A stretch of 64,000 nucleotides of DNA from Nocardiopsis flavescens (lineage in GTDB: Bacteria > Actinomycetota > Actinomycetes > Streptosporangiales > Streptosporangiaceae), in assembly GCF_900141985.1 (NCBI RefSeq), contig NZ_FQZK01000012.1, forward strand, positions 124,001 through 188,000. The letters are read 5' to 3'. How positions within the stretch are numbered: the first letter of the stretch is position 1; the number at the start of each line of letters is the position of its first letter. This document shows, piece after piece, positions 1-7,674 of the stretch. A program made the position numbers and the translations under genes. Below the pieces are notes generated by a model, which was not told where the DNA came from, made no database searches, and worked only from the letters and a program-made list of their open reading frames with translations.

Positions 1-484
1 GCACCCCGGGCAGGATCGTGTGCACCGCCCCGCCGCCCGCGCCGGGGAACCAGTCGGCCCGGTGCGGGTGGTCCCACAGCGCGCGGACCAGCTCGAAGCT
101 CTGTCCGCCGTCCGCCGACCGGAACAGGGCGTGCGGCTCCACACCGGCGTGGACGACCCCCGGCACGTCCCCGAACGCGAACTGCCACACGCGGGTGAGC
201 GAGGCACCGGTGTCCTCGGGGAAGACCAGCGGCGCGGACTCCGGTTCGTGCCAGCTGTCCCCGGCGTCGTCGCTGTACCAGACGCTCGGGCCGAAATGCG
301 AGCTCTCGGCACCGACCAGGATGCGTTCGCCGTGCGGGTCGATCCCGACCGCGTACACGGCGCTCATGCTCGCGTGGTCGGCGCTGTCGAGCCGGTGCGG
401 ACCGCGTACCTCCCAGGTGCCCCGGTCCTCGCCGCGGGCGGTGAAGAGACCCTTGCGCGTGCCTATGACCAGTAAGTACGTCAT
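1..484 (-). CDS. Asp-box (BNR-repeat) beta-propeller protein, 5' part only
   Basis: The first 161 codons of a leftward gene that continues past the window edge. The start is the ATG ending at 484, giving a protein that begins MTYLLVIGTRKGLFTA. Two Asp-box motifs (S-x-D-x-G-x-S/T-W type) are visible: SDDAGDSW near residue 72 and SADGGQSF near residue 130. Such motifs mark sialidase/VPS10-like beta-propellers. In actinobacteria, short intracellular proteins of this kind are usually labelled exo-alpha-sialidase or WD40/YVTN-like, but their substrate is generally unknown. No signal peptide is visible, so a secreted glycosidase is unlikely. The function is not settled by the visible part. Confidence 0.75.
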   Translation of the reverse strand, partial: MTYLLVIGTRKGLFTARGEDRGTWEVRGPHRLDSADHASMSAVYAVGIDPHGERILVGAESSHFGPSVWYSDDAGDSWHEPESAPLVFPEDTGASLTRVWQFAFGDVPGVVHAGVEPHALFRSADGGQSFELVRALWDHPHRADWFPGAGGGAVHTILPGV

Positions 485-937
485 GTTCGGCTCCGTATCG
501 TGAAGCGGATCACACCACTCTCGCACGTCTTCGCGACAAACGGTGAGGGGCTCCGGGAGCACGTCGGGTTCCGGTCATCTATGAGCCTTCAATAGTAAGG
601 AACCCGAACGATTTACCGTGGGTGGCGAATTGGCCCCGCCGGGAAATGCGGCCCCGAGGAGCCCATAACCTCCACGTGGTCGGAAAGCGTATCGGCTAGG
701 GGATTCATGTAACCGGGGTACTGCGGTTGTCAGACCAGGGGCGCTCTGCAATAAAATTCCGGCCCAACCGGCGTCACCGTACGGGACAGGGCCTGAGCCC
801 GTGCGGATGCGTTCCAAAACCCCCATCAGGTCCAGACGACTTCCCGCTCTCCCGGCACTCAAGGGGCGTTTCGGGACTACCGTCCCAATGGTCCCACGCC
901 CCAGGTAGAACCGGGTCCACTCGATAGGGTCCGCCTC
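485..937. other. Gene-free stretch with a small palindrome before tetR
   Basis: About 450 bases between the Asp-box gene and the TetR gene, leading both away from each other. The stretch is visibly less GC-rich than its neighbours and has no codon-bias signal. A 5-bp inverted repeat, GGGAC-TACC-GTCCC, lies at 873-886, about 50 bases before the tetR start, and could be the autoregulatory operator. An open leftward frame covers 575-964 but matches nothing I recognise and lacks a convincing ribosome binding site. Confidence 0.4.
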
Positions 938-1540
938 ATGCACCACCCCCCCGACACACTTCACGCCCGCAAACGACGCAAGGCCCGGGCCATGATCGTG
1001 TCAGCCGCCTTCCAGCTCTTCGCCGAGCACGGATTCGACAACGTCACGGTCGCCGCCATCGCCGAGCGAGCAGAGGTCGGCCGGACGACCTTCTTCCGCT
1101 ACTTCGGCGACAAGCAGCAGGTGCTCTTCGCCGACGAGGGAGCGGAGGTCGAGCGCCTGTGCACCTATGTACGGGACAAGGCCCCCCGTCCGCTCGGCGA
1201 CGACCTGGGCGCCGCCGTCGAGCTGCTGAGGGAGGCCTGCGTCGCCGCCCGTCCGCACGCCGCACTCTCCCCGGCGCACTCGGTGGTCCTGGTGCGCCTG
1301 CTCCGGGAGAGCACCGACCTGCGCTCCCGCTACCTGCTCACCCGCCAACAGCGGGCCACCCGGCTGGCCGGGGCGCTCATGGAGGTCGGTGCCCCGGAGA
1401 ACGTGGCCGTCCTGGCCTCGCACATCGCCATGGCCTGCGAACTGACCGCCATGCGGCTCGCCCAGAGCCCGGACGTCTTCCCCGACCGTATGGACGAGGC
1501 CTACGAGCTGCTGGGGTCGCTGGGCGGTGGGCCCGGCTGA
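938..1540 (+). CDS. TetR family transcriptional regulator
   Basis: A 200-residue TetR-type repressor. The N-terminal helix-turn-helix is at about residues 14-60, with AFQLFAEHGFDNVTVAAIAE followed by VGRTTFFRYFGDKQQVL, the family's recognition helix signature. The C-terminal ligand domain is not diagnostic. The ATG at 938 gives a normal-length protein. It converges on the broken MFS exporter gene, whose open frame runs into the antisense of this gene's 3' end. A TetR beside an exporter usually represses that exporter in response to its substrate. Here the partner is probably dead, so the regulator may be an orphan or control other targets. Confidence 0.9.
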   Translation: MHHPPDTLHARKRRKARAMIVSAAFQLFAEHGFDNVTVAAIAERAEVGRTTFFRYFGDKQQVLFADEGAEVERLCTYVRDKAPRPLGDDLGAAVELLREACVAARPHAALSPAHSVVLVRLLRESTDLRSRYLLTRQQRATRLAGALMEVGAPENVAVLASHIAMACELTAMRLAQSPDVFPDRMDEAYELLGSLGGGPG

Positions 1541-2369
1541 GCCGGGGGGCTCGGACGTCGTGTTCGCGGACCAGGCGCGTGAGCCTGCGGCCGAAGAACA
1601 CGACGACGAGCAGCCCGACCGCACCGATGAGGGCATAGGGGGCGCGCAGAGCGCCCTCGTGCCCCGTCAGCGGGGTGAGGGCGGCGACCATCACCCCGCC
1701 CGCCGCCATGCCCAGGGCGCTGATACCCCAGCTCACCGTGCGCATGGCGGCGTTGACCCTCCCCAGCAGCCGGTCGGGGGTGATGCGCTGGCGGAGGGAG
1801 GTCATCGCCACCGCGTAGCCGAGGATGAGACCGCCGGCCAGCAGGTAGCCGACGGCGACCACGGGCGTGAGCGGTAGCGCCGCGACCACGCAGTAGACCA
1901 GGCCGGTGGCGGTCAGGCAGACGACGGGCAGGGTGCCGTGCGGCAGGACCGACCGCAGCAGGGCCACCGTCTGGCCGCCGACGACCCCGCCGATCGCGGC
2001 GAACGCCATGACGAGCCCGAACCCGACCGGACCCAGGCCCAGCACGTCCCGCATGAACAGCACCTGGGTGGACAGGGCGGTGGCATAGCACCCGTTGACG
2101 GCCAGGGCGATGCCCGCGACCAGGCGCAGCAGCGGCTGCCGGGTGATCGCCCGGACGCCCTCGGCGAGGTCCGCGCCCACGCCCCGCGGTCCGCTCCGCC
2201 CGGCCTCCCGTGCGGGCCGGTCCCCGTCCGCGCCGCGCATGCGCACCAGGGCCGTGACGGACACGGCCACGGGCCTCGCGGACACCTTGAGTTCCCGATC
2301 GGAACACTCCGTGACCGCCCCCGCCCGACGGACGGCGTCCCAGGTCACCGCCGTTTTCCGCCTCCTGGC
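1377..2369 (-). pseudogene. 5'-truncated MFS exporter
   Basis: The leftward frame encodes the C-terminal half of an EntS-like (MFS_3) drug or siderophore exporter: a cytosolic loop, then hydrophobic segments such as LLRLVAGIALAVNGCYATAL, FGLVMAFAAIGGVVGG and PYALIGAVGLLVVVFFG. Recognisable homology begins near KVSARPVAVSVTALV at about 2285. The usual first five to six membrane helices (roughly 170 residues) are missing, and the upstream DNA is an IS481-type transposase start in another frame. The frame stays open 164 bases into the antisense of tetR, giving an Arg/Pro-rich tail unlike MFS proteins. It is most likely non-functional after an IS-mediated deletion. The exact junction, between about 2290 and 2373, cannot be set by eye. 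Confidence 0.7.
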
Positions 2370-2547
2370 CCGTCCGGCGGGCCAGGGCCAGGCGCCCGTC
2401 GGGTGTGAGGCGGGCGTTGGCGTGGGTAGTGTGGGGCATCGAGGGCCTCCTGGTGGCCGGTGGGACGTCGCAATCCACACCGATACCGGAGGCCCTCTTC
2501 GTGTGTGTCGGGCGGGGTGGGTGTTACCAACCTCTGTGGTCAGTACA
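2370..2547 (-). mobile_element. IS481-type insertion sequence remnant (one end plus transposase start)
   Basis: Reading leftward from 2547, the DNA opens with TGTACTGACCACAGAGGTTG, which looks like an insertion-sequence terminal repeat beginning TGT. An ATG at 2439 follows, opening a frame that starts MPHTTHANARLTPDGRLALA. The pattern HANARLTPxGRLxLxxR is the N-terminus of IS481-family transposases (leucine-zipper/HTH region). After about 22 codons the resemblance stops and the sequence passes into the MFS remnant. The catalytic domain, the other terminal repeat and any target duplication are absent. The outer end lies one base from the stop codon of the SnoaL-like gene. Confidence 0.65.
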
Positions 2548-2548
2548 C

Positions 2549-2923
2549 CTAGAGCTCGCGGGCGGCGGCCAGCGCGGCCTCGAACCCCTCGTCGAAGCGC
2601 AGGATCCGGGAGACCCGGCCGTCGCGGACCTCGAAGAGGGTGGCGGTGGCGACCGGGGCGGTCCCGGGGACGTGGTCGGGGCGGCCGGGCCAGGTGGCGT
2701 CCTGGGCGACCACGGTGTGCCGCCCGTCCACGGAGTGCGCCCTCGTCGGCTCCAGCCGGATTCCGGAGGAGCCGACCCACTCCACGCACGCGTCCAGGCC
2801 CCTGGCCGTGCCCCGGGGACCGCCGACCTCCACGTCGGAGGCGGTGACCGCGCGGACCGCGTCCAGGTCGCGCGCGTTGACCGCCCGGTGCCAGCGGTCG
2901 AGGGGTTCGGGCAGCGGGTCCAT
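2549..2923 (-). CDS. SnoaL-like (NTF2-fold) protein
   Basis: A protein of 124 residues starting at the ATG ending at 2923, chosen because AGGAGG lies just upstream and the protein then opens at the typical N-terminal helix (PLPEPLDRWHRAVNARDLDAV). The pattern of a helix, WxxAxNxxDxxAVxxLxxxDVxV, a middle section and a closing strand with FEVRDGRVSRI is characteristic of small NTF2-like folds. These are often polyketide cyclases, isomerases or uncharacterised. No catalytic set can be assigned. It is divergent from a marR gene across a 74-base promoter region holding a palindrome, so MarR control is likely. Confidence 0.75.
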   Translation of the reverse strand: MDPLPEPLDRWHRAVNARDLDAVRAVTASDVEVGGPRGTARGLDACVEWVGSSGIRLEPTRAHSVDGRHTVVAQDATWPGRPDHVPGTAPVATATLFEVRDGRVSRILRFDEGFEAALAAAREL

Positions 2924-2967
2924 GTGCGCCTCCTGTGTGCGTCGTCGGCGTGATCGTCCACTACTGT

Positions 2968-2980
2968 ATGCGAAACGCAT
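2968..2980. promoter_or_regulatory. Palindrome in SnoaL/marR divergent promoter
   Basis: ATGCG-AAA-CGCAT, a perfect 5-bp-arm inverted repeat between the two divergent genes, 18 bases before the chosen marR start. The size and position suit a MarR operator. It also contains an ATG in the marR frame; that start was rejected because it would put the operator inside the coding region and because a better ribosome site lies downstream. Confidence 0.5.
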
Positions 2981-2997
2981 GGAAATGGAGGGGAAGC

Positions 2998-3444
2998 GTG
3001 GCGGAGAACGAGGACGGCCCCGGCCGGACGCTCTTCCGGTTCGTGCGCCACTGGGCGCGGGGGTGGAACGGCACCGACGGCGGCGACGCGAACGGCCGCG
3101 ACGTGATGGTGGTCGAGGCGGTCGCCGACCTGGCGGACCGGGCGACGGTCACCGCCGTGGCCGAGGAGCTGGGCATCGACCAGTCGGGGGCGAGCCGGAT
3201 GGTGGCGGGGGCCGTCGAGCGCGGGCACCTGCGCAAGGAGCCCTCCCCCGGGGACCGCCGCGCCCGCGTCCTGGTGGTGACGGAGCAGGGGGACGACCTG
3301 CTCCGGTCCGCCCGGGGCTGGCAGGAGGCGGTCTTCGCCGAGTTGGCCCGGGGCTGGCCGGAGGAGGACGTGCGCACCTTCCGGCGGCTGATGGCCTCGC
3401 TCGTGGAGCGCCACCCGCGCGGGTCCGGGGCGGCCCGGCGGTGA
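2998..3444 (+). CDS. MarR family transcriptional regulator
   Basis: A winged-helix regulator of 148 residues from the GTG at 2998, which is preceded by GGAGGGGAAGC. The recognition region (VTAVAEELGIDQSGASRMVAGAVERGHLRKE) and the wing (SPGDRRARVLVVTEQG) follow the MarR pattern closely. The protein probably represses its own gene and the divergent SnoaL-like gene. The inducing ligand is unknown. Confidence 0.88.
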   Translation: MAENEDGPGRTLFRFVRHWARGWNGTDGGDANGRDVMVVEAVADLADRATVTAVAEELGIDQSGASRMVAGAVERGHLRKEPSPGDRRARVLVVTEQGDDLLRSARGWQEAVFAELARGWPEEDVRTFRRLMASLVERHPRGSGAARR

Positions 3445-3802
3445 CGGGGCGCCGGGTCCGGGGTTCCCCGTCGCCGTGAACCGGGCCCCGGACGCCTTCG
3501 CCGTCGTCCCGGGCGGCCGGCCGGTGCCCGGGAGCCGCACCCTTGGTGGGCGGGGGGCGTCCGCGCCCCCGGGGTGGTGGGCCCGCGTTCCCGGCCGTGC
3601 TTACCCCCGTCCGGGCGTCAGGGCGCTGCGTTCACGGGCGATGGGGACTGCCGCCGACCGGGACGCGGGGGACCCCGGTGCGGAGCACCGCCGAGCGGAC
3701 GGCGTGGCCGCACGGGGGCGCTCCCACCTCGCGTGACGCCGCCCTGAGAGGATCGTCCACGATCCGAGGGTGCACAGAATCCTGGAAGGGGCCGACGACA
3801 CC
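3445..3802. other. Gene-free stretch upstream of the hydrolase
   Basis: About 360 bases with no credible gene. Apart from the palindrome at 3750-3765, I see no terminator, repeat or recognisable RNA structure. The small open frames here read as random high-GC translation. Confidence 0.4.
3750..3765. promoter_or_regulatory. Palindromic operator-like site
   Basis: GGATCGT-CC-ACGATCC, a perfect 7-bp-arm inverted repeat 38 bases before the leader ORF. The regulator is unknown. Confidence 0.5.
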
Positions 3803-3844
3803 ATGAGACCGACCGTCGCACGCGGACCGGCCGGGGCCGCCTGA
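3803..3844 (+). CDS. Possible 13-residue leader peptide coupled to the hydrolase
   Basis: The ORF reads ATG ... TGA and encodes MRPTVARGPAGAA. Its TGA overlaps the ATG of the next gene (TGATG at 3842-3846). A GGAAGGGG ribosome site lies about 11 bases upstream, whereas the hydrolase itself has no good site of its own. This suggests translational coupling. It could instead be chance. Confidence 0.4.
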   Translation: MRPTVARGPAGAA

Positions 3845-4920
3845 TGCCCGCCCACGAGGAGAAGGTCCTGGTCCGCGTCGAGGGCCGCCTGGGGCGGCTC
3901 ACGCTCAACCGTCCGCGCGCCATCAACGCCCTGGACCACGCCATGGTCACCGCGCTGCGGACGGCCCTGACCGCCTGGGAGCACGACGACTCCGTCGCCG
4001 CGGTGCTCATCGACGGCGCGGGGGAGCGGGGCCTGTGCGCGGGCGGCGACATCCGCGCGATCTCCGCCAGTGCCCGCGCCCGCGACGGCGCCGCGGCCGC
4101 GTTCTGGCGGGACGAGTACCTGCTCAACGCCTACATCGCCCGCTACCCCAAGCCCTACGTCGCCTTCATGGACGGGGTGGTCATGGGCGGCGGCGTCGGG
4201 GTGTCCGCGCACGGGTCGGTGCGCGTCGTCACCGAGCGCTCGGCCGTGGGCATGCCCGAGACCACCATCGGGTTCGTCCCCGACGTGGGCGGCACGTACC
4301 TGCTGTCCCGAGCCCCGGGGGAGGCGGGGACCCACCTGGCGCTGACCGGCGCCTCCGTGGGCGCGGGAGACGCCCTCGCCCTGGGCCTGGCCGACCACTA
4401 CGTGCCCGCCGACCGGCTGGCCGACCTGGCCGCCGCCCTGGCGGGGGCCGCGGGGGCCGTCGACGTGGCCGCGGCGGTGGACCGGTTCGCCGGGGAGGCG
4501 CCGGCCCCCGTCCTGGCCGGCGCGGACTGGATCGACGCCTGCTACTCCGCCGCCACCGCCGAGGAGGTCGTGGAGCGGCTGCGCGGCCACGGCGACCCGG
4601 CGGCGGCCACCGCCGCCGCCGCGGTCCTGGCCAAGTCCCCCACCTCGGTGAAGGTCGCGCTGGAGGCGCTGCGCCGGGCCCGCGGCCTGCCGGATCTGGC
4701 GGCGGTCCTGGAGCAGGAGTACCGGGTCTCCTGCGCCGCGCTGGACTCCGCCGACCTGGTCGAGGGCATCCGCGCCCGGGTGATCGACAAGGACCGGAGC
4801 CCCAAGTGGGTGCCCGACACCCTGGCCGGGGTCTCCGACGGGGACGTGGCCCGCCACTTCCTCCCGGCCCCCGACGGCCCGCTGGGCCTGGCCGGCCCCG
4901 CCGTCTCAGGCGCGCCGTGA
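3844..4920 (+). CDS. 3-hydroxyisobutyryl-CoA hydrolase (crotonase fold)
   Basis: A 358-residue crotonase-superfamily protein. The N-terminal crotonase core has LTLNRPRAINALD and the oxyanion-hole region GLCAGGDIRAI. A further motif, MPETTIGFVPDVGGTYLLSR, carries the Glu and Asp positions used by HIBCH-type thioesterases. The length, with a helical C-terminal half, matches hydrolases rather than 260-residue enoyl-CoA hydratases. The expected role is valine catabolism: release of CoA from 3-hydroxyisobutyryl-CoA in the cytosol. No other valine-pathway genes are adjacent. The ATG overlaps the stop of a short leader ORF. Confidence 0.85.
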   Translation: MPAHEEKVLVRVEGRLGRLTLNRPRAINALDHAMVTALRTALTAWEHDDSVAAVLIDGAGERGLCAGGDIRAISASARARDGAAAAFWRDEYLLNAYIARYPKPYVAFMDGVVMGGGVGVSAHGSVRVVTERSAVGMPETTIGFVPDVGGTYLLSRAPGEAGTHLALTGASVGAGDALALGLADHYVPADRLADLAAALAGAAGAVDVAAAVDRFAGEAPAPVLAGADWIDACYSAATAEEVVERLRGHGDPAAATAAAAVLAKSPTSVKVALEALRRARGLPDLAAVLEQEYRVSCAALDSADLVEGIRARVIDKDRSPKWVPDTLAGVSDGDVARHFLPAPDGPLGLAGPAVSGAP

Positions 4921-4959
4921 CCGGGCGGGGGCCGGGCCCGCGGTACCGGTGACCGGGGC

Positions 4960-5001
4960 GGCGGGCGCCCGCCGCGACCGGCATCGCGGCGGACGCCCGC
5001 C
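4960..5001. terminator. Bidirectional hairpin between convergent genes
   Basis: Two 18-base arms (4960-4977 and 4984-5001) are complementary except for one position, with a CCGGCA loop. It lies between the rightward hydrolase and the leftward GH64 gene and has no U-tract, as is usual in actinobacteria. Confidence 0.7.
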
Positions 5002-5058
5002 CGGCCCGGGACCCGCCGGCCGGCACCGGCGGCTCCCGGGGCTTTCCGGGGCGGGGCC

Positions 5059-6240
5059 CTAGAGGGTGGTGAGGGTGACCTCCAGCCGCTCCGGGCCGTG
5101 GTCCTGGATGTAGGACGCGAAGTCCGCCACGTCGTCGAACGCGAACCCGTAGGCCTTGCCGTCCTCGGTGTTCTCGTGGAAGACCGACGCGTACTTGTTG
5201 GTGACCTCGTCCAGGTAGAAGCCGGACGGGTCGTCGGTGGGCTGGTTCGCCGAGGTGAGCAGGGTGGACCGGTTCAGGGCCGCGCCCAGGATCGCGGCGA
5301 CCGGGCCGCTGATCCCGTCGTTGGGCGCCGCCAGCGCCCCGTCGCAGAACAGCACGTCGCGGGTGGAGGGGCGGTCGAAGGCGCGCACCCCGCCGTCGAA
5401 CGTGAACCGTCCGCCCTGCACCCGGCCGGTGAAGGTCCCGGCGTTGGTGGTGACGGTCAGGTCGTTGCTCGCGTAGTGCGACCACACCCGGTCGATGTAC
5501 GGGTCGAAGTAGTCGGCCGGGAAGAGCCCGGCGTCCAGCGCGTGTCCGGGGGCGATGACCCGCAGGTCGTCGTACACCAGGGCGGAGAACACGGGGTCGG
5601 CGGCCAGGGCCTGGAACACCGCGTCGCGCCCGCCGGGGCGGAAGAACCCGGTGCTCTGGTCGGCGTCGCCGAGCAGGCGGATGCCGATGGGCACGCTGAA
5701 CTGGTCCACCATGCTGGTGTTGCAGAACATCCCGGCGTCGTTGTGGGTGAACTCGACGGTGTCGTGCAGCACGTCGAACCCGGGGGACCCCTCCACCCAC
5801 CCGGCGGGCAGCTGCGGCGCGGGGTTGCCGTTCCCGTCGGCGACGATGCGGATGTGCAGCGGGCCGCCGAGGGAGAGGTAGATCCGCCCGGACATGTACG
5901 GCAGGGTCAGCCCGGCCAGGTCGGCGAACGGGATCGAGTAGTCGGTGTACCCGTCCGGTCCGTTGTCGTCCAGGCTCACGGGGTGGGAGACGCCGTCGGC
6001 GCTCACCCTGCTGTGCTGTCCGGTGGTCAGGTCGGTGCCGATGACGTAGGCGAGGATCTCGCCGTCGGAGAACCTCCCGGTCTCGTTCGTGAAGCTGACT
6101 GGGAGCGCTCCCGGGTTGGCCGCGTCAGAGGAGGCGGAGAGGTCGGCCGTCGCCTCCCGGGGGGCGCAGCCGACGGTCCCCAGGAGGGGGACGGTGGCGG
6201 CGGCCCCGAGGCCGCCGAGGAAGAGCCTGCGGTCGATCAT
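5059..6240 (-). CDS. Secreted GH64 beta-1,3-glucanase
   Basis: A 393-residue protein. It opens with a twin-arginine-like signal (MIDRRLFLGGLGAAATVPLLG). Cys25 in TVGC could be a lipidation site, although the -3 residue is atypical. The mature part follows GH64 laminaripentaose-producing glucanases: the thaumatin-like start LPVSFTNETGRFSDGEILAYV, then TVEFTHND...CNTSMVDQFSVPIGIRL. Glu163 and Asp179 are spaced 16 apart, as are the catalytic pair of characterised GH64 enzymes. The expected role is to hydrolyse fungal or algal 1,3-glucan outside the cell. It is transcribed alone; a CRP-like site lies about 130 bases upstream. Confidence 0.85.
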   Translation of the reverse strand: MIDRRLFLGGLGAAATVPLLGTVGCAPREATADLSASSDAANPGALPVSFTNETGRFSDGEILAYVIGTDLTTGQHSRVSADGVSHPVSLDDNGPDGYTDYSIPFADLAGLTLPYMSGRIYLSLGGPLHIRIVADGNGNPAPQLPAGWVEGSPGFDVLHDTVEFTHNDAGMFCNTSMVDQFSVPIGIRLLGDADQSTGFFRPGGRDAVFQALAADPVFSALVYDDLRVIAPGHALDAGLFPADYFDPYIDRVWSHYASNDLTVTTNAGTFTGRVQGGRFTFDGGVRAFDRPSTRDVLFCDGALAAPNDGISGPVAAILGAALNRSTLLTSANQPTDDPSGFYLDEVTNKYASVFHENTEDGKAYGFAFDDVADFASYIQDHGPERLEVTLTTL

Positions 6241-6638
6241 GGATTTCTCCCCAGAGGTAGCGGGTGCGGAGAACTGGCACTAAACGATCATTCGGCAACG
6301 GATCGGTCAACCCCGGTAACCGTCGGTGTTCGTGTGGGGCGTGCGTTGTCCGTGGTGAGAGAGGGGTGCTGTGACTCAGATCACGTTTTAGCGAGTGCCT
6401 TTTCCGGCAAGCGTGTCCGGCCCGGGCCGTCCGCGCGGCCCGTCCGGGTGTCCGCGCTCCACCCCGGCGGCCGTGGGGCCACGGCGGCGTCGAGGGGGTC
6501 CCGCTGCCGGGCGCCCCTTCCCCGACGGGGCCTCCGACGGGCCCCGCCCCCTGCGCACCGCTGGCCCGCCCGGGGTGCCTCCGGGCCCGCCGGCGCACAC
6601 GCCCCGGCGGCCCCGGAGACGGCTCCCCGCCCGGGGCA
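6241..6638. other. Intergenic region between divergent GH64 and ABC genes
   Basis: Nearly 500 bases separate the two divergent starts (to 6738). The left part near GH64 is less GC-rich and probably holds its promoter, with a TGTGA-N6-TCACG element at 6370-6385. The right part is very GC-rich and gene-free. Confidence 0.4.
6370..6385. promoter_or_regulatory. CRP-like binding site upstream of the GH64 gene
   Basis: TGTGA-CTCAGA-TCACG matches the classical CRP arrangement (TGTGA-N6-TCACA) at all but the last base. It lies 130 bases upstream of the glucanase start. Crp-type control of a secreted hydrolase is plausible but inferred. Confidence 0.35.
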
Positions 6639-6658
6639 CCCGTGACGGCTGTCACGGG
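6639..6658. promoter_or_regulatory. Palindrome upstream of the ABC transporter operon
   Basis: CCCGTGAC-GGCT-GTCACGGG, a perfect 8-bp-arm inverted repeat 81 bases before the ATPase start. The size and symmetry suit a NarL/LuxR-type response regulator dimer, such as the DesR-like protein encoded about 2.6 kb downstream. That link is inferred. Confidence 0.5.
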
Positions 6659-6738
6659 AGCGCCCTGACGGACGGCCCGGGCCCGCCGCGCCCCGGCGGG
6701 CCAGGCTGGAGGCAGACCCGCCGACAGGAGGAGGAGCG

Positions 6739-7674
6739 ATGATCGCCGTCAGGGAACTCGTCAAGCGGTACGGGGACACCGTCGCCGTGGACGGGCTGAC
6801 CTTCGCAGTGGAACCCGGCCGGGTGACCGGGTTCCTGGGGCCCAACGGGGCGGGCAAGAGCACCACCCTGCGGATGGTCCTGGGGCTGGACGTCCCCACC
6901 TCCGGGACCGCCACCGTCGACGGGGCGCCCTACCGCGACCTGCCCTCGCCCACCCGGCGGGTCGGCGCGCTGCTCGACCCCGGCGCGGTGGACCCCGGGC
7001 GCACCGCACACGGACACCTGCTGTGGCAGGCCCGCGCCGCCGGCATCGGCCGGGCCCGGGTGGACGAGGTGCTGGGCCTGGTGGGGCTGGAGGGCAGGGG
7101 CGGGCACGCCATCCGCCACCTGTCCCTGGGGATGCGCCAGCGGCTGGGCATCGCGGGGGCGCTGCTGGGCGACCCCGGGGTGCTCATCCTGGACGAGCCC
7201 CTCAACGGGCTGGACCCCGAGGGCATCGTGTGGGTGCGCCGCCTGCTGCGCGGCTTCGCCCGGGAGGGCCGCACCGTCCTGGTGTCCAGCCACCTGATGA
7301 ACGAGATGGAGGCCACCGCCGACCACGTGCTGGTGGTCTCCCGGGGCCGGCTGGTCGCCGACGTCGGCGTCGCCGAACTGGCCGCCGGGGCGCGCGAGCG
7401 CGTCGAGGTGGCCTCGCCGGACCCGGCCGGGCTGGCCGCCCTGCTGGCCCGCGCGGGCGCCGCGCCGTCGGCCGCCGCGGACGGTCGGCTGGTGGTGACC
7501 GGCATGGACGCCGCCCGGGTGGGGGAGCTGGCCGCCGCGCACGGCGTCGTCCTGCACGCGCTGGTGCCGGTGCGCGCCCGCCTGGAGGACGCGTTCATCC
7601 GGCTCACTGGGGACGGTGGGCGGACCCCCGTGCGGGACGCGGGGACGGCCGGAGAAGGGGAGTGGGTGCGATGA
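6739..7674 (+). CDS. ABC transporter ATP-binding protein (DrrA-like)
   Basis: A 311-residue nucleotide-binding subunit of a two-component ABC exporter. It has Walker A GPNGAGKST near residue 37, signature LSLGMRQRLG near 130, Walker B VLILDEPLNGLD near 150 and the H-loop VSSH near 180. The C-terminal third (about residues 210-311) is the accessory domain found in DrrA-type exporters of drugs or lipids. AGGAGGAGG precedes the ATG. The stop overlaps the permease start (ATGA), so the two form one operon. The substrate is unknown. Confidence 0.92.
   Translation: MIAVRELVKRYGDTVAVDGLTFAVEPGRVTGFLGPNGAGKSTTLRMVLGLDVPTSGTATVDGAPYRDLPSPTRRVGALLDPGAVDPGRTAHGHLLWQARAAGIGRARVDEVLGLVGLEGRGGHAIRHLSLGMRQRLGIAGALLGDPGVLILDEPLNGLDPEGIVWVRRLLRGFAREGRTVLVSSHLMNEMEATADHVLVVSRGRLVADVGVAELAAGARERVEVASPDPAGLAALLARAGAAPSAAADGRLVVTGMDAARVGELAAAHGVVLHALVPVRARLEDAFIRLTGDGGRTPVRDAGTAGEGEWVR

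Noticed and set aside
575..964. Leftward 129-codon open frame in the gap before tetR
   Set aside because: No ribosome site, no actinobacterial codon bias, no recognisable motif, and it overlaps the tetR start; treated as non-coding.
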